Part shown: piece by piece, positions 6,248 through 15,802 of the stretch
Layout of the letters: every line of letters begins with the position of its first letter
Position numbering within the stretch: position 1 is the stretch's first letter
Source: a bacterium
GTDB lineage: Bacteria > Bacillota > Clostridia > Lachnospirales > Lachnospiraceae
Length of the DNA: 64,000 nucleotides
Reading direction: 5' to 3'
Assembly (NCBI GenBank): GCA_004562765.1
Contig: SFRL01000003.1
Span: 71,527-135,526 of the forward strand
Made by a program: the position numbers and the translations under genes
Notes under the pieces: model-generated
Told to the model about the DNA's origin: nothing
Databases searched by the model: none
Seen by the model: the letters and a program-made list of their open reading frames with translations, nothing else

Positions 6248-9133
6248 TCACTGACCGGTCAGTGCCTCGTACAGTGAATCAGCCTTTTCTTTGACCTTCG
6301 TGGTCAGACATGCACCGTATTTTGTATCAACGATGTATTCTGCTTCACAGTTGAAATAGGTCTTCGCTGTATCCTCATCGATATACGGTGTATTCTGGAA
6401 CTCAACTTTGTACTTCTTGATCTCCTGCTCTGTTCCATCTGTGAGCGTAACAACCTTTGCCCCCACCCGGAACCGGTAAGATTTTGCTCCGTAAGTCATC
6501 GTCGCTTCCTGCCTGGAATCACTATATACATACCGGTAAGAACTGATACTCCGGTTACCGATCGTAGCGAGCGGTATGTACTGTGCTTCGGGATGACCGC
6601 TCAGCTGTGTATATACATACGGACTTCTCTGTGACATACACTTTGTTATAAACTGTTTCGCAAGAGCCTTTGCATTGACATTGCTATATTCATCATAGAG
6701 CCAGTCAAGTGCTGTCGCCGCTGCGACCTTGCCCTCAGCATCCAGCTCATCGAAAGAACCACCGAGAACCTGCTCAATTGCATTCAACAATGCTCTTTCA
6801 CTCATGGTTGCCGGATTCGTACTGCTGCTTCCACCTTTTCCGTTACCGTCGGTTCCGTTTCCACCGTTTCCGTCGGTTCCTGCTCCGCCGTTTCCGTCAG
6901 TTCCGTTTCCGCCGCTTCCGTCAGTTCCGTTTCCACCGCTTCCGTCAGTTCCGTTTCCACCGCTTCCGTCGGTTCCTAATCCACCGCTTCCGTCGGTTCC
7001 TGCTCCGCCACTTCCATCAGTTCCTGATCCGCTGCTTCCGTCAGTTCCCGATCCGCTTCCATCTGGAACTGTCGTTGCATTGGCCTGATCATAAAGACTG
7101 CTGTCCTTGCTTGATGCGATCGCCGTATCCAGCTTATCATCCCATTTTGCCTTATCGGATGAAGACAGATTGGAATCTGCCAATGCATCCTTGATATCTT
7201 TCAGTGCATTTTCACCGCCCAGTGTAGCCAGCTCATCAAGCATATTCTGCAACCCGTCTGTTTCACCGTTGCTGATCGCACTGAGCGCATCATTTTTCAG
7301 ATCATTGATGCGACTTAAGAGACTCGTATCACCCAGTGCAACCTGAGCTGCGGCCTTTTCTGCCGCGCTTGCAGTAGCAGAATTCATGATACCGTATAAT
7401 CTGGCTTCCTCTGCCGCGATCTTTTCACCGGTGTCCACCGCAAGTGAATTGTACTGCGCTGCAAGCTCCGGATTGTTGTCATCCAGCGCATCCTGCTGTT
7501 TGAGCAGATAATCGGCAAGCAGTGCTTTCAACCGCTCCAGCTCTGACATCAGGCTGACGTCTCCGTCCACAATCTTCTTTGCAAGATCCGTCAGCCATTC
7601 AATATGGTCTGCAGCCGACTGCTTTGCCTGCACTGCAAAGTCATCCTTAGGAATCCCATTCTCCTGATCGTAGGTCCACGTAATGCGCTCATAAATATAA
7701 TTGATCGCATCGGAGGCGGACACGCGCATCTTATAGTCGGTGATCATGGTTTCCAATGCCGAGCGGGCCACCTCCAGAGGAACTGCATCATTTTTCAGGA
7801 TCGCCTGCTTTGCCGTATCACTCTTATTTGCACTGACGGCAGCCTTGTATTCTGCGGAAGCTCCGGTCTTCAATGCCTTTTCGTAAGCATCTGCCGCCGG
7901 CGGAATGAATTCCTCTTCCAAAAGACTTAGTTCCGCATCCGCATTTCCAACGATACCGTTTTCAATGTTCTGTGCATATTTAATATTATTTACGATTCCG
8001 GTAATTTCATCGTTGATCGAAATGCTGTCGCTCTCTTCACACATATCAACCAGTGAAGTCATCTGGCTGTAAATATATTTCCCGATCGTGGATCCGCTCT
8101 CGGTAAGTGCCTTGGACGCATAGGATGCGTAGCTTGTGTTGCATTCTCCAATGGCGGTTACAACTGCATCCAGCAAGGTGGAATCCAGTTCAAATGGCTC
8201 TTTATCATATTCATCCGAATTTTCATCGTAATAGGTACCGCTGACCTTCTTCGACAGTTCCGTTAAAAGACTGGTGCTTTGGACCGTGTAATTCAAACCC
8301 AGTGCGCCGGAAACCGTCTGGGGTTCTCCATCCTGACACAGCTTTGCATAAACCTCTGCACGTCTGGCGGCATCAACGCCCTCCATGAGGGACGAGATCA
8401 CCTGGGCATCCTCATCCATGCCGGCGTTGCAGTATGCCTCGTACAGCTTCTGGAGATTTTTCAGTGTCTTGTCACAATTATTCGTAGTCTCATTCTTTAC
8501 ATCACTTGCAAAAAATGAATTCAGCGACCGGTAAAGATATTTATGTACGCCCTCTTCCTCTTCGTTATAAGCCTGTGACCGTATCTGCCTTACGATCTCC
8601 AGCTCCGGAAGCTTTAACAGATCATAGGGATCCGGATCGTCATAGATACAGACCACTGCATCATCCGCGGCACTCCTTGTAATACCGTCAGCGCCTGTAT
8701 AGTAAGCGACATACAGATCATCCAATTCCGATTCACTGACCGGTGTGCCTGCCGAGGTGATCGCAGAAAGTCCCGCAGCCTCGGTGATATCATACCAGGT
8801 GCCATCTGCAAGCTCGGATTTGTAATATACCACATCCTGATCCGAGTCAGACTGTGACTGTACCGCCTTTTCATACAGCTGATCCGTCATCGCCTGAATA
8901 TGGATCAGATGCGTACCAATGAAAAGAACGGAGTTTTCGATCGTATGGGATTGCTTATAATTGCGAAAGCGTACCGCGGTACTTACATCAAACTCCGCCC
9001 GCGCCTGTATGGCAGGAATGCCTGCTAAAAGCACGATCACTGCCAGCACAGCTGCCAAAGCAGCCGTCAGCCGCTTCTTATGAATGCTCATATGCTTTTT
9101 TATGCTTTCCTTACTCATGGCTGTGTTCCTCAT
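6248..9133 (-). CDS. Large exported coiled-coil protein with glycine-rich repeat linker
   Basis: A 961-aa protein. Residues about 20-45 form a signal peptide or N-terminal anchor (positively charged, then LTAALAAVLAVIVLLAGIPA, then IQARA). Residues about 50-640 are mostly helical, alanine- and aspartate-rich. A glycine-rich linker of about nine 8-residue units (GTDGSGGN and variants) spans about residues 690-765, and a beta-rich C-terminal domain follows, weakly like extracellular stalk domains. The start codon overlaps the stop of the upstream gene (ATGA, 9130-9133), so it is coupled to the TolC-like gene. The function is unknown. The export signal and operon position suggest an envelope-side part of the CIS, such as an anchor or surface fibre. 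Confidence 0.65.
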   Translation of the reverse strand: MRNTAMSKESIKKHMSIHKKRLTAALAAVLAVIVLLAGIPAIQARAEFDVSTAVRFRNYKQSHTIENSVLFIGTHLIHIQAMTDQLYEKAVQSQSDSDQDVVYYKSELADGTWYDITEAAGLSAITSAGTPVSESELDDLYVAYYTGADGITRSAADDAVVCIYDDPDPYDLLKLPELEIVRQIRSQAYNEEEEGVHKYLYRSLNSFFASDVKNETTNNCDKTLKNLQKLYEAYCNAGMDEDAQVISSLMEGVDAARRAEVYAKLCQDGEPQTVSGALGLNYTVQSTSLLTELSKKVSGTYYDENSDEYDKEPFELDSTLLDAVVTAIGECNTSYASYASKALTESGSTIGKYIYSQMTSLVDMCEESDSISINDEITGIVNNIKYAQNIENGIVGNADAELSLLEEEFIPPAADAYEKALKTGASAEYKAAVSANKSDTAKQAILKNDAVPLEVARSALETMITDYKMRVSASDAINYIYERITWTYDQENGIPKDDFAVQAKQSAADHIEWLTDLAKKIVDGDVSLMSELERLKALLADYLLKQQDALDDNNPELAAQYNSLAVDTGEKIAAEEARLYGIMNSATASAAEKAAAQVALGDTSLLSRINDLKNDALSAISNGETDGLQNMLDELATLGGENALKDIKDALADSNLSSSDKAKWDDKLDTAIASSKDSSLYDQANATTVPDGSGSGTDGSSGSGTDGSGGAGTDGSGGLGTDGSGGNGTDGSGGNGTDGSGGNGTDGNGGAGTDGNGGNGTDGNGKGGSSSTNPATMSERALLNAIEQVLGGSFDELDAEGKVAAATALDWLYDEYSNVNAKALAKQFITKCMSQRSPYVYTQLSGHPEAQYIPLATIGNRSISSYRYVYSDSRQEATMTYGAKSYRFRVGAKVVTLTDGTEQEIKKYKVEFQNTPYIDEDTAKTYFNCEAEYIVDTKYGACLTTKVKEKADSLYEALTGQ
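6840..7062 (-). repeat. 24-bp in-frame tandem repeat (GTDGSGG linker)
   Basis: About nine direct copies of a 24-bp unit (plus strand, like GTTCCGTTTCCACCGCTTCC plus 4 bases) encode the flexible glycine, threonine, aspartate and serine linker of the 961-aa protein. Copies are near-identical, so copy number is likely to vary between strains. It is coding, not a CRISPR array: there are no unique spacers. Confidence 0.85.
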
Positions 9134-11211
9134 TGTGCCTCCTGCTTTTTCAAAAGCTTCATGTTTGCAGTATCAAAGGTTCCATCATACAGCTTTGTCT
9201 TCGCCGAGTCATAAAACTCGATCGTTACCTTGGACAGATCCGGTTCCAGCACGGAAAGATACTTAAAGACTGTCGCAACCGTGATCGGTTCCTCCGTAAC
9301 CAGATACTTCCCGTCATCCGTTCGGATCAGGTAATAGCAGATCCCTTCCTGTGCTTCCGGTGAAAGTGTCACCTCAGTAAAGCCGGTGGTGTCATTGAGC
9401 TGACAACTGTAGGTACCAACCTCAAGACTCTCCTGGTCCTGTATATGATAGCCGGTGGTGATTTCCAGTTCACCGCTCAGAGAAGAAGGATCGATCTCAC
9501 AATCATCCACAAATGTGCCGTCATTATAAAACCGAATCTTTACAACCTTCACGTCTTTTAATGCCAGCGCCAGATGGCGCAGTGTTTTGTCAATGGCGGT
9601 CCGGCCACCGATCTGCGTATCGTCACACCACAGCTCAAAATCTGTGATCTCGCCTTCCAGTTCCTCTGCCAGCTGCACACGCAGGCGGAACTCCTGATTC
9701 TGGATGATCTGTTCAATATAGTAGTGAGAGCCTTCCACATTTTCTTCGATGATCACACTCTCTCCACCGTCTGCAGCGTTTACATCCAGTCCACCCTCTG
9801 AGATATATTTGGAAATCGCTCCACAGGTCAGCCGGTCAAATTCATAAAGGCTGCTGGAATAAAGCTTGGCACCTTCCATCATTTCACTTTGCAGTGTCTC
9901 ATAGTTATCAAGGGATGAGGTGTACTCATCGTAGGTCATGACACCGGATCTGTTTAAAAACAGGTCTTTGTCCAGCTGACGTTTTGCCGCATTCACCTGA
10001 TCGATCAGTTCCTTATAAGAATTCTTCACAGAAACATAATTGTCAAAGGAATCCTCCACCTGGGAAGTAATCTCTGCCTTGATGCTCTCTGCTTCCAGTC
10101 TGGCATCCTGATACTCTAATGCCGATTCATACAAGGCATAGGGTTCATCCTCCACATAGCGGGAACCGTCAATGGCACCCTTGAACCACACCTTTGGAAA
10201 CCTAAAGAATATGATCCGGTAAGAACCGTCCCATGGCTTATCAACAGCTTCCAAAAACTCCTTATATGTTTTCTTAAAAGCTTTTGCGTTGATCTTTTCT
10301 CCATTCAATGCCTGATTATAATAGCTGCGGATCATTCCCATCTTGCTGCCGTACTGCTTGCTCATCAACTGATAATTGGTAGTAAGCTGCACATAGGCGG
10401 ACTGCTGGGCGATCTTTGCCTCATAATAAGTCTGATCGTGATCCAGCGTGTACTGGATCAGATCATTGATTACCTCACTGCGCTTCATATCCGCTTCGAT
10501 CAGCGGATTTTCAAAGGTATATGCTGTATAGATATCCTCATTTCCCGTCAGATTGACCAGGCGTTTTTTTCGCGAGATCAGATTTCGGGAGGCAGAAGAG
10601 ATCTTTGATTGCAGGGATCTGGCTTTGGACGACATCGCATCAATATCTCCCTGCGTCGCCTGTCCGACCCACAGCTTCATTTTATTCTTCTCGATCGCTT
10701 TATTTGTAGCATCCAGCTTCTTTTGATTCAGATCGATCTCTGTTTCCAGCATCACGATATCCAGATAAACGCTATTCACCTGCTGATAGATCTCAAACTT
10801 CTGATCCGTGATCTGATGTTTGAGAATATCGATCTCATACTGGATGGACATCGGCTTAAACTCAAACTCAAATGCCTCAGCCAGATCCGGTTTCGTAGGA
10901 AACTTAAAGGAAAGCAGCGGACTCCATCGGAAGGTGGACATATTCTTCTGCTTCATCTTGATCGTTTTGATCGACTGTTCCAGCTGAACCTTTTTTGTCT
11001 CCAGCTTGTTCTCCAGCTGTTCCAGCTTCGAGCTGTTGCTATAGGCCTGTGCACGCGCCTGCGACAGGGTATAAACGGCCTTCACCTGAGCCTTTGCATC
11101 CATCGATTCCCAGCTCACCACTGACGTGACAACCAATGCAATGGCGAGCACAAGGGCCAGTATGCGGTTATGTCCTGATCGCTCTACTGTTTTCGGACTC
11201 TTAAGGCTCAT
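9130..11211 (-). CDS. TolC-like exported coiled-coil protein in the CIS operon
   Basis: A 693-aa protein. An N-terminal hydrophobic segment (about residues 17-36) is a signal or anchor. Residues about 45-480 show the heptad layout of outer-membrane efflux (TolC) proteins: LSQARAQAYSNSSKLEQLE at the start, a long helix with VNSVYLDIVMLETEI, the typical return helix NKMKLWVGQATQGDIDAMSS, and a second similar half with NRSGVMTYDEYTSSLDNYE. Residues about 490-693 are an added beta-rich region. TolC-like proteins are known in Firmicutes, where no outer membrane exists, so a trans-wall channel or scaffold is more likely than efflux. It lies 3 bp after the MORN gene and overlaps the 961-aa gene. Confidence 0.6.
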   Translation of the reverse strand: MSLKSPKTVERSGHNRILALVLAIALVVTSVVSWESMDAKAQVKAVYTLSQARAQAYSNSSKLEQLENKLETKKVQLEQSIKTIKMKQKNMSTFRWSPLLSFKFPTKPDLAEAFEFEFKPMSIQYEIDILKHQITDQKFEIYQQVNSVYLDIVMLETEIDLNQKKLDATNKAIEKNKMKLWVGQATQGDIDAMSSKARSLQSKISSASRNLISRKKRLVNLTGNEDIYTAYTFENPLIEADMKRSEVINDLIQYTLDHDQTYYEAKIAQQSAYVQLTTNYQLMSKQYGSKMGMIRSYYNQALNGEKINAKAFKKTYKEFLEAVDKPWDGSYRIIFFRFPKVWFKGAIDGSRYVEDEPYALYESALEYQDARLEAESIKAEITSQVEDSFDNYVSVKNSYKELIDQVNAAKRQLDKDLFLNRSGVMTYDEYTSSLDNYETLQSEMMEGAKLYSSSLYEFDRLTCGAISKYISEGGLDVNAADGGESVIIEENVEGSHYYIEQIIQNQEFRLRVQLAEELEGEITDFELWCDDTQIGGRTAIDKTLRHLALALKDVKVVKIRFYNDGTFVDDCEIDPSSLSGELEITTGYHIQDQESLEVGTYSCQLNDTTGFTEVTLSPEAQEGICYYLIRTDDGKYLVTEEPITVATVFKYLSVLEPDLSKVTIEFYDSAKTKLYDGTFDTANMKLLKKQEAQ

Positions 11212-11213
11212 TT

Positions 11214-12446
11214 CTATTCACCGCCTTCCTCACTCATAATGGAATAGAATGCAAATGTTCCGTTTCTGTCACCACAGACGAAGGTGTAAAGCAGACCGTC
11301 CTTACGGAAAGAATACAGATAAACCGGATAATCCTCCTGCACTCCGTCCACCGTGAAGACGTTCGTGAATTCCTCTGTCGTATCCATCTCCACACTTCCA
11401 TTTAACGTCTGTTTCTGTTTATTTAAGTAGTTGATCGCCACTGCCTCCGGCAGTGTCACGATGGAATTGCCGTCGTAGACCTCTGTTCCGAACACATTCC
11501 GAAGATCAGCGATCGTACTGCATTCGTTTTTACCAAATGTGATCGTGTTTTTCAGCACGTAGATGCTGTCCACCATCACGGTATCTTCCAGATTCTCCTC
11601 ATCCGTCACACCAACGTATAATGCGTTGATATCCGGCATGAGTACGCTAAATTGAATATCATCCTGATAGATGATCCGCTCGCCTTTATAATTCTGAGCC
11701 ACCTCAGCAGTGGACTTTCCAAGCAGTGCGCTGTATACAAGCTGATCCTGCGAGAAGCTTCCCTCATAGATGGGCTTATCTCCGGCTCCATACAGCTTTC
11801 CGGTGCCTTCCTTCATACCTCTCGCAAACTCGCCATCATAGACAAGTGTTCCGTTTTCCCGATACAGCTTTCCGGTACCCTCGTAAAGATTACCGCTGAA
11901 ATTACCCTTATAGTGCATCGTTCCATCCGGATAATACTGCGTGCCTGATCCTTCATACTCATTATTTACAAAATTACCCTGATAAAGAAGGGTTCCATCC
12001 ACGCCATAAAGATTGCCATATCCGTTCACGCCACCCTTTTCTACATCACCCTGATAGGCAATATAGCCGGACTTTCCGCGGATACGGACGGTTCCCTTTG
12101 CAAAGCGAAGCATCATATCATCGTAATCATAGGTCTTGATCCCGTCTGTCTGCTTCTGCGGCAGATACATGGAGCGGATGCTGACCAGATAGATCATGCT
12201 GAGCACGCCGATGACGATCAGGATCGCGTAGGCAAGCTTTTTGCTGACAAGCCATCCGAACACCTCGTAGTAATCCTTCTTATGCTTTGGCCGTACATCG
12301 AAGACCTTGAGAAAAAACTCCCGGATCTTCGCGATCAGCCTTGCACGGAGAAAGCTGGCACTCGTAAGCTGTCTGAATTTTGTAACAAGCGGTGTGATCT
12401 TTGCCTTTATAGATGCAAGCAGCACCTGAATGAGATTATTTCCCAC
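11214..12446 (-). CDS. Membrane-anchored MORN-repeat protein
   Basis: A 410-aa protein with a GTG start at 12446. A basic N-terminal cytoplasmic part (1-68) is followed by one membrane helix at about 70-90 (LAYAILIVIGVLSMIYLVSI). Residues about 128-232 hold five MORN repeats (YQGDVEKGGVNGYGNLY, YQGNFVNNEYEGSGTQYY, YKGNFSGNLYEGTGKLY and so on). The remainder is an unrecognised domain. MORN repeats often bind lipids or act as scaffolds. Set among other single-pass proteins of the operon, it may help fix the injection apparatus to the membrane, which is inference. Confidence 0.75.
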   Translation of the reverse strand: MGNNLIQVLLASIKAKITPLVTKFRQLTSASFLRARLIAKIREFFLKVFDVRPKHKKDYYEVFGWLVSKKLAYAILIVIGVLSMIYLVSIRSMYLPQKQTDGIKTYDYDDMMLRFAKGTVRIRGKSGYIAYQGDVEKGGVNGYGNLYGVDGTLLYQGNFVNNEYEGSGTQYYPDGTMHYKGNFSGNLYEGTGKLYRENGTLVYDGEFARGMKEGTGKLYGAGDKPIYEGSFSQDQLVYSALLGKSTAEVAQNYKGERIIYQDDIQFSVLMPDINALYVGVTDEENLEDTVMVDSIYVLKNTITFGKNECSTIADLRNVFGTEVYDGNSIVTLPEAVAINYLNKQKQTLNGSVEMDTTEEFTNVFTVDGVQEDYPVYLYSFRKDGLLYTFVCGDRNGTFAFYSIMSEEGGE

Positions 12447-12488
12447 TTCTATTTACCCCTGTCTTTCTACCCCTGAAACTGTTGTCTC

Positions 12489-14918
12489 TTACTCCTCATA
12501 ACGGAGTGCGCAGGTCGCATCCTCTGCATGCTCCATATTCAGATAGGTCTCACATGTAAACAGATACCATTTTGAGATCTCATCTGTCGGAAGCTCTTTT
12601 AATATATCTGAAAAAGCGCTTCTTGCCAGATAAAAATCATGCTGATAGAACAACTCCAATGCCTGTTCAAACCGCCCACAGACTGCACGCTTCCGATCCC
12701 GTTCACGCACATCGTAGGCATCCAGCACCTCGTACATATTCATCTTTTTGCCACTGCTTGCCATCTGGATATATCCGATGCAACGCAGGGCGCCCTCATA
12801 GTTTTCGCGTTCCTTCACCGTTTCTGAGATCACAAGGCGAAGACCATGCTCTCTGAACCATGTAGCAAAGTGCTCGATCTCATCTGTATCCGGAGATACA
12901 AGAAATGCACTGCTCTGCTGGTTCGTTCCTGCCACACCATACACAAATGAAGAGTAATGAAGCAGGATCGTTGTGCGTGGAACGCTTCCTGTTTGTTCAG
13001 CCTCCTGCTCCCTGAATTCCTTTAAGAAATCCACGGAGTTGCTGAGCGTATTGCTATTTTTCTCCATATAGAGGAAACGAAGAATCGAAAGAGATCCGTC
13101 TCCTGAGACAAACACTCCATCCTTTTCCTCCTGGTATCTTCCGACCATTGCGATCAGCCGGTTCAACCTTCCGATCTCCTGCTCGCTGCCACTTCTTGCG
13201 CCAACGGTTGAGATCATTGCCATCGTTCCATTTAATCTGGTGACATCTCCACTGGTCACCTCGGTGATGGACGCCTTATTTAACAGCCGTTCGATATTTT
13301 TCGGTGCAAACCGGTAATATGCCTCGAACGTTAAAAACTTTACATAATTGACGCTGCGGATCTTCTTCTGGATCTCTCCAAGTGCGCTCCAAAGCGTGCG
13401 CATGTCCCCACCATAAACTCTCGGACGCTCCACGTCCGTTCTGCCATTTGCCACAAACTGCATACTCTCTGCCAGTCTGCCAAGGTCTGCGGACTGCATA
13501 GCAAGGATCACGACACATAAAAAACTTGCCAGCGCAAAGATGATCAGTGCTGCCACAAGCTCCCTCTGCCAGTTTTCAATTGCGAGAGAATCATCACGAT
13601 ATACGCCAAAAAGCACATATCCGGTGTCTGTCACTTCTCCTGCGGTTGCGGCTAAGATCTGATAATCGACCCCGTCCAGTGTAAAACAGCGGGATGCGAT
13701 GCTCTCCGGACGGATCAAAGAGCTCACAAACTCATCACCCGGTTTAAAATAACGTGCATCTACGGTCTCATGGTTTCGACCGCTGGTACTTACACAAATG
13801 TTATGGTCTGAGGCATCTGCAAAAAACAGATCCACACAACCATCATCCTTTGTCTGAGTATATGCGATATTCAACCGGTTCAAAAGCTGTACATATTCAT
13901 CGCCGGTATAGAAGGTGTCGTCCGTAAACGGAAGATCAGATGGCTCACCGACATCGTTTAACACATCATTGAGCACCGCACTGAGCCACTTCGTCTTGGC
14001 CTCGTCTTCCGTCTGCACCTGTTTGGAAACAAGTGTTGCAAAACCGCCAAATACGATCGCCGCAAGCACCAGCTCCACAACCATCACCGTATAGACCACG
14101 CGGTTGCGGTTTTTAAACAGCAGATACAGCAGAAAGATCATAAGCCAGCCTGCCGCCACTGCGATCAGCCAGTAGATCCGATAGTTTCCGTGCAGTGCCA
14201 TGAGCTGTCCAAAGCTCATATGACAAAGGGAATATGTATAACGGGCACTGTCATCCAGCGCAAAGGGTCCGGACACAAGGTCAGCATCTGTCCGAACCGA
14301 AATCCCTCCCATCTCGTAAGCGGCTTCCACAAATGTGCGCCCCGGCGCAGCCTCCTGACGAAGGGAGCTTTCCAGCTCCAGTTCGGATGAAACCGCGGTT
14401 TTGGGATCCGTCAGTTGTTGTAACGATACCTCATAAACACTTGCCGCTGATCCATCTGTTGTGACAGTTGAAAGATAACATGTGTTTTCATCTACCGCAA
14501 CATCTGTAAGCCGGTCGTTATCATACAAAGAGATCGCCGGCGTCATGCGGACAAGCTGAAGTCCATTTTTAAATTCAAGGATCACATACACACGCTGCGA
14601 ATCTGCCGCAGCGGACTTCGGTATCTCCATGACAGCATATAGTTTGTCCTGATCCGATGCGATCCGGTGGATCTGCGCCAGATCCTGTAGTTCATTTGTT
14701 GAGAAGAAATCTGTCACGTTCCCGTACAGATCCATCTCATAGATCACTCCTTCTGTTTTCTCATTATCCGAAACATAAACCTTCTGATCCACCGTACATC
14801 CGTCATTATCATACGCGTAAATCCCATCCGGTTGTCCGTTCCAGACACAATAACCGTATAGCGCTGTGGCCATCAGCAACCATACAAGACCGATGATCAT
14901 CGGAATTCTTTTTTTCAT
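12489..14918 (-). CDS. Multi-pass sensor with degenerate class III cyclase domain and TPR-like tail
   Basis: An 809-aa protein. It has an N-terminal helix (about 5-25), an extracytoplasmic beta-rich region with WD/NHL-like spacing, two helices at about 247-298, a Cache-like sensor region (about 300-450), another helix (about 452-474), a HAMP-like linker, then YRFAPKNIERLLNK (535-548) and a nucleotide-cyclase-like domain (about 560-740). The strand that normally holds the first metal aspartate reads GTMAMISTVGA (564-574) with no aspartate. The second site survives only as VSGDGSLSILRF. The domain end (YIQMASSGKKMNMYEVLDAY) and a following helical-repeat tail match adenylate cyclase-TPR proteins. 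It is therefore probably a catalytically dead signal receiver rather than a cyclase. Confidence 0.65.
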   Translation of the reverse strand: MKKRIPMIIGLVWLLMATALYGYCVWNGQPDGIYAYDNDGCTVDQKVYVSDNEKTEGVIYEMDLYGNVTDFFSTNELQDLAQIHRIASDQDKLYAVMEIPKSAAADSQRVYVILEFKNGLQLVRMTPAISLYDNDRLTDVAVDENTCYLSTVTTDGSAASVYEVSLQQLTDPKTAVSSELELESSLRQEAAPGRTFVEAAYEMGGISVRTDADLVSGPFALDDSARYTYSLCHMSFGQLMALHGNYRIYWLIAVAAGWLMIFLLYLLFKNRNRVVYTVMVVELVLAAIVFGGFATLVSKQVQTEDEAKTKWLSAVLNDVLNDVGEPSDLPFTDDTFYTGDEYVQLLNRLNIAYTQTKDDGCVDLFFADASDHNICVSTSGRNHETVDARYFKPGDEFVSSLIRPESIASRCFTLDGVDYQILAATAGEVTDTGYVLFGVYRDDSLAIENWQRELVAALIIFALASFLCVVILAMQSADLGRLAESMQFVANGRTDVERPRVYGGDMRTLWSALGEIQKKIRSVNYVKFLTFEAYYRFAPKNIERLLNKASITEVTSGDVTRLNGTMAMISTVGARSGSEQEIGRLNRLIAMVGRYQEEKDGVFVSGDGSLSILRFLYMEKNSNTLSNSVDFLKEFREQEAEQTGSVPRTTILLHYSSFVYGVAGTNQQSSAFLVSPDTDEIEHFATWFREHGLRLVISETVKERENYEGALRCIGYIQMASSGKKMNMYEVLDAYDVRERDRKRAVCGRFEQALELFYQHDFYLARSAFSDILKELPTDEISKWYLFTCETYLNMEHAEDATCALRYEE

Positions 14919-14942
14919 AATTACATGTTCTCCCGGATTGTT

Positions 14943-15788
14943 TTATTGTAGCAACGACTCTGTTCCGATCTTTTTAAAACCGTTGATAAAGAGACGAAGC
15001 CACGGGATATCACCAAAGATCGCCTGTGTCGCAAAGGTGGCGATCACCAAAAGCACTAACAGGATACACACCCAGAACAACACATGAAAAAGGGAATCCC
15101 TGTTCCTCATGAACCATGCACGTATTCCTGCGATCACACCTCTGCGCTTTTTCGGCGCGGCCGCGATCCGGATATCCTTATACAGCTCCGTAAAACGGTG
15201 ATAACTCTTTTTTGAAATTTTTTTATCAAGCAGCTGATAGCTGATGGCTTTCTGCGATGCCTTCGGCTCCAGCAGTTCTCTTAAGATCTTCGCACACTGG
15301 ACCGCGCAGTCGCGCTCCGTCTTTTTCAGATCAAGATCCTCCAGACGGATCGAATAACCCAGATATACGTTATGATTCTTTGCGAGATGCAGTTGTCTTT
15401 GCTCTAAGATCAGGTAAAGGATCGGATATGGGATCTCTGAGGCGATGCAAGCAAGGATCGTATTGATGCAGATCTCTTCGCACTCGCTCAGCTTATAGGA
15501 ATCTCCCATATAAAAGTCCTTCAGTGAACGCTCCTTCAGGTACGGATACACGATCACAAATGCGCCCTGATCCGAAAAGCTTTCCACACAGGAAGCTTCT
15601 TTTGTATATTCGGACTGCTCATAAACTGCCAGAAATTTCTTCACCATCTCATGGTCATGCACCACAAGTACCGTGTACAGCCCCTCATCGGAGGTGTTAA
15701 GATCCTGACAGATCATGATGTCATTGATCTTTGTCCGCTCAATGACACGTATGCACTTTAAACGCATTTTCTGCGACTGATATATCAT
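14943..15788 (-). CDS. Membrane-anchored protein-kinase-like pseudokinase
   Basis: A 281-aa protein with one C-terminal membrane helix (about 233-256) preceded by a basic stretch. Residues about 10-205 look like a worn protein-kinase fold. A hinge-like FVIVYPYLKERSLKDFY is followed by a helix and by QRQLHLAKNHNVYLGYSIRL in place of the HRDxKPxN loop, where the catalytic Asp is missing. No glycine-rich loop or DFG is visible. The kinase-like domain with a single helix recalls EssB/YukC of type VII secretion, a structural pseudokinase, but homology is not shown. It lies between the 601-aa CIS protein and the pseudocyclase. A role in anchoring or signalling at the membrane is inferred. Confidence 0.55.
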   Translation of the reverse strand: MIYQSQKMRLKCIRVIERTKINDIMICQDLNTSDEGLYTVLVVHDHEMVKKFLAVYEQSEYTKEASCVESFSDQGAFVIVYPYLKERSLKDFYMGDSYKLSECEEICINTILACIASEIPYPILYLILEQRQLHLAKNHNVYLGYSIRLEDLDLKKTERDCAVQCAKILRELLEPKASQKAISYQLLDKKISKKSYHRFTELYKDIRIAAAPKKRRGVIAGIRAWFMRNRDSLFHVLFWVCILLVLLVIATFATQAIFGDIPWLRLFINGFKKIGTESLLQ

Positions 15789-15802
15789 ACTATCAGCCCT
15801 CC

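Noticed and set aside
6840..7062. Possible CRISPR array
   Set aside because: The 24-bp repeats are contiguous and coding with no spacers; the same holds for the 39-bp repeats at 35250-35412. No cas genes are present.
6709..7194. Long plus-strand and antisense ORFs rich in Arg, Phe and Pro
   Set aside because: They are the other frames of the 24-bp repeat in the 961-aa gene; no ribosome site and extreme composition.
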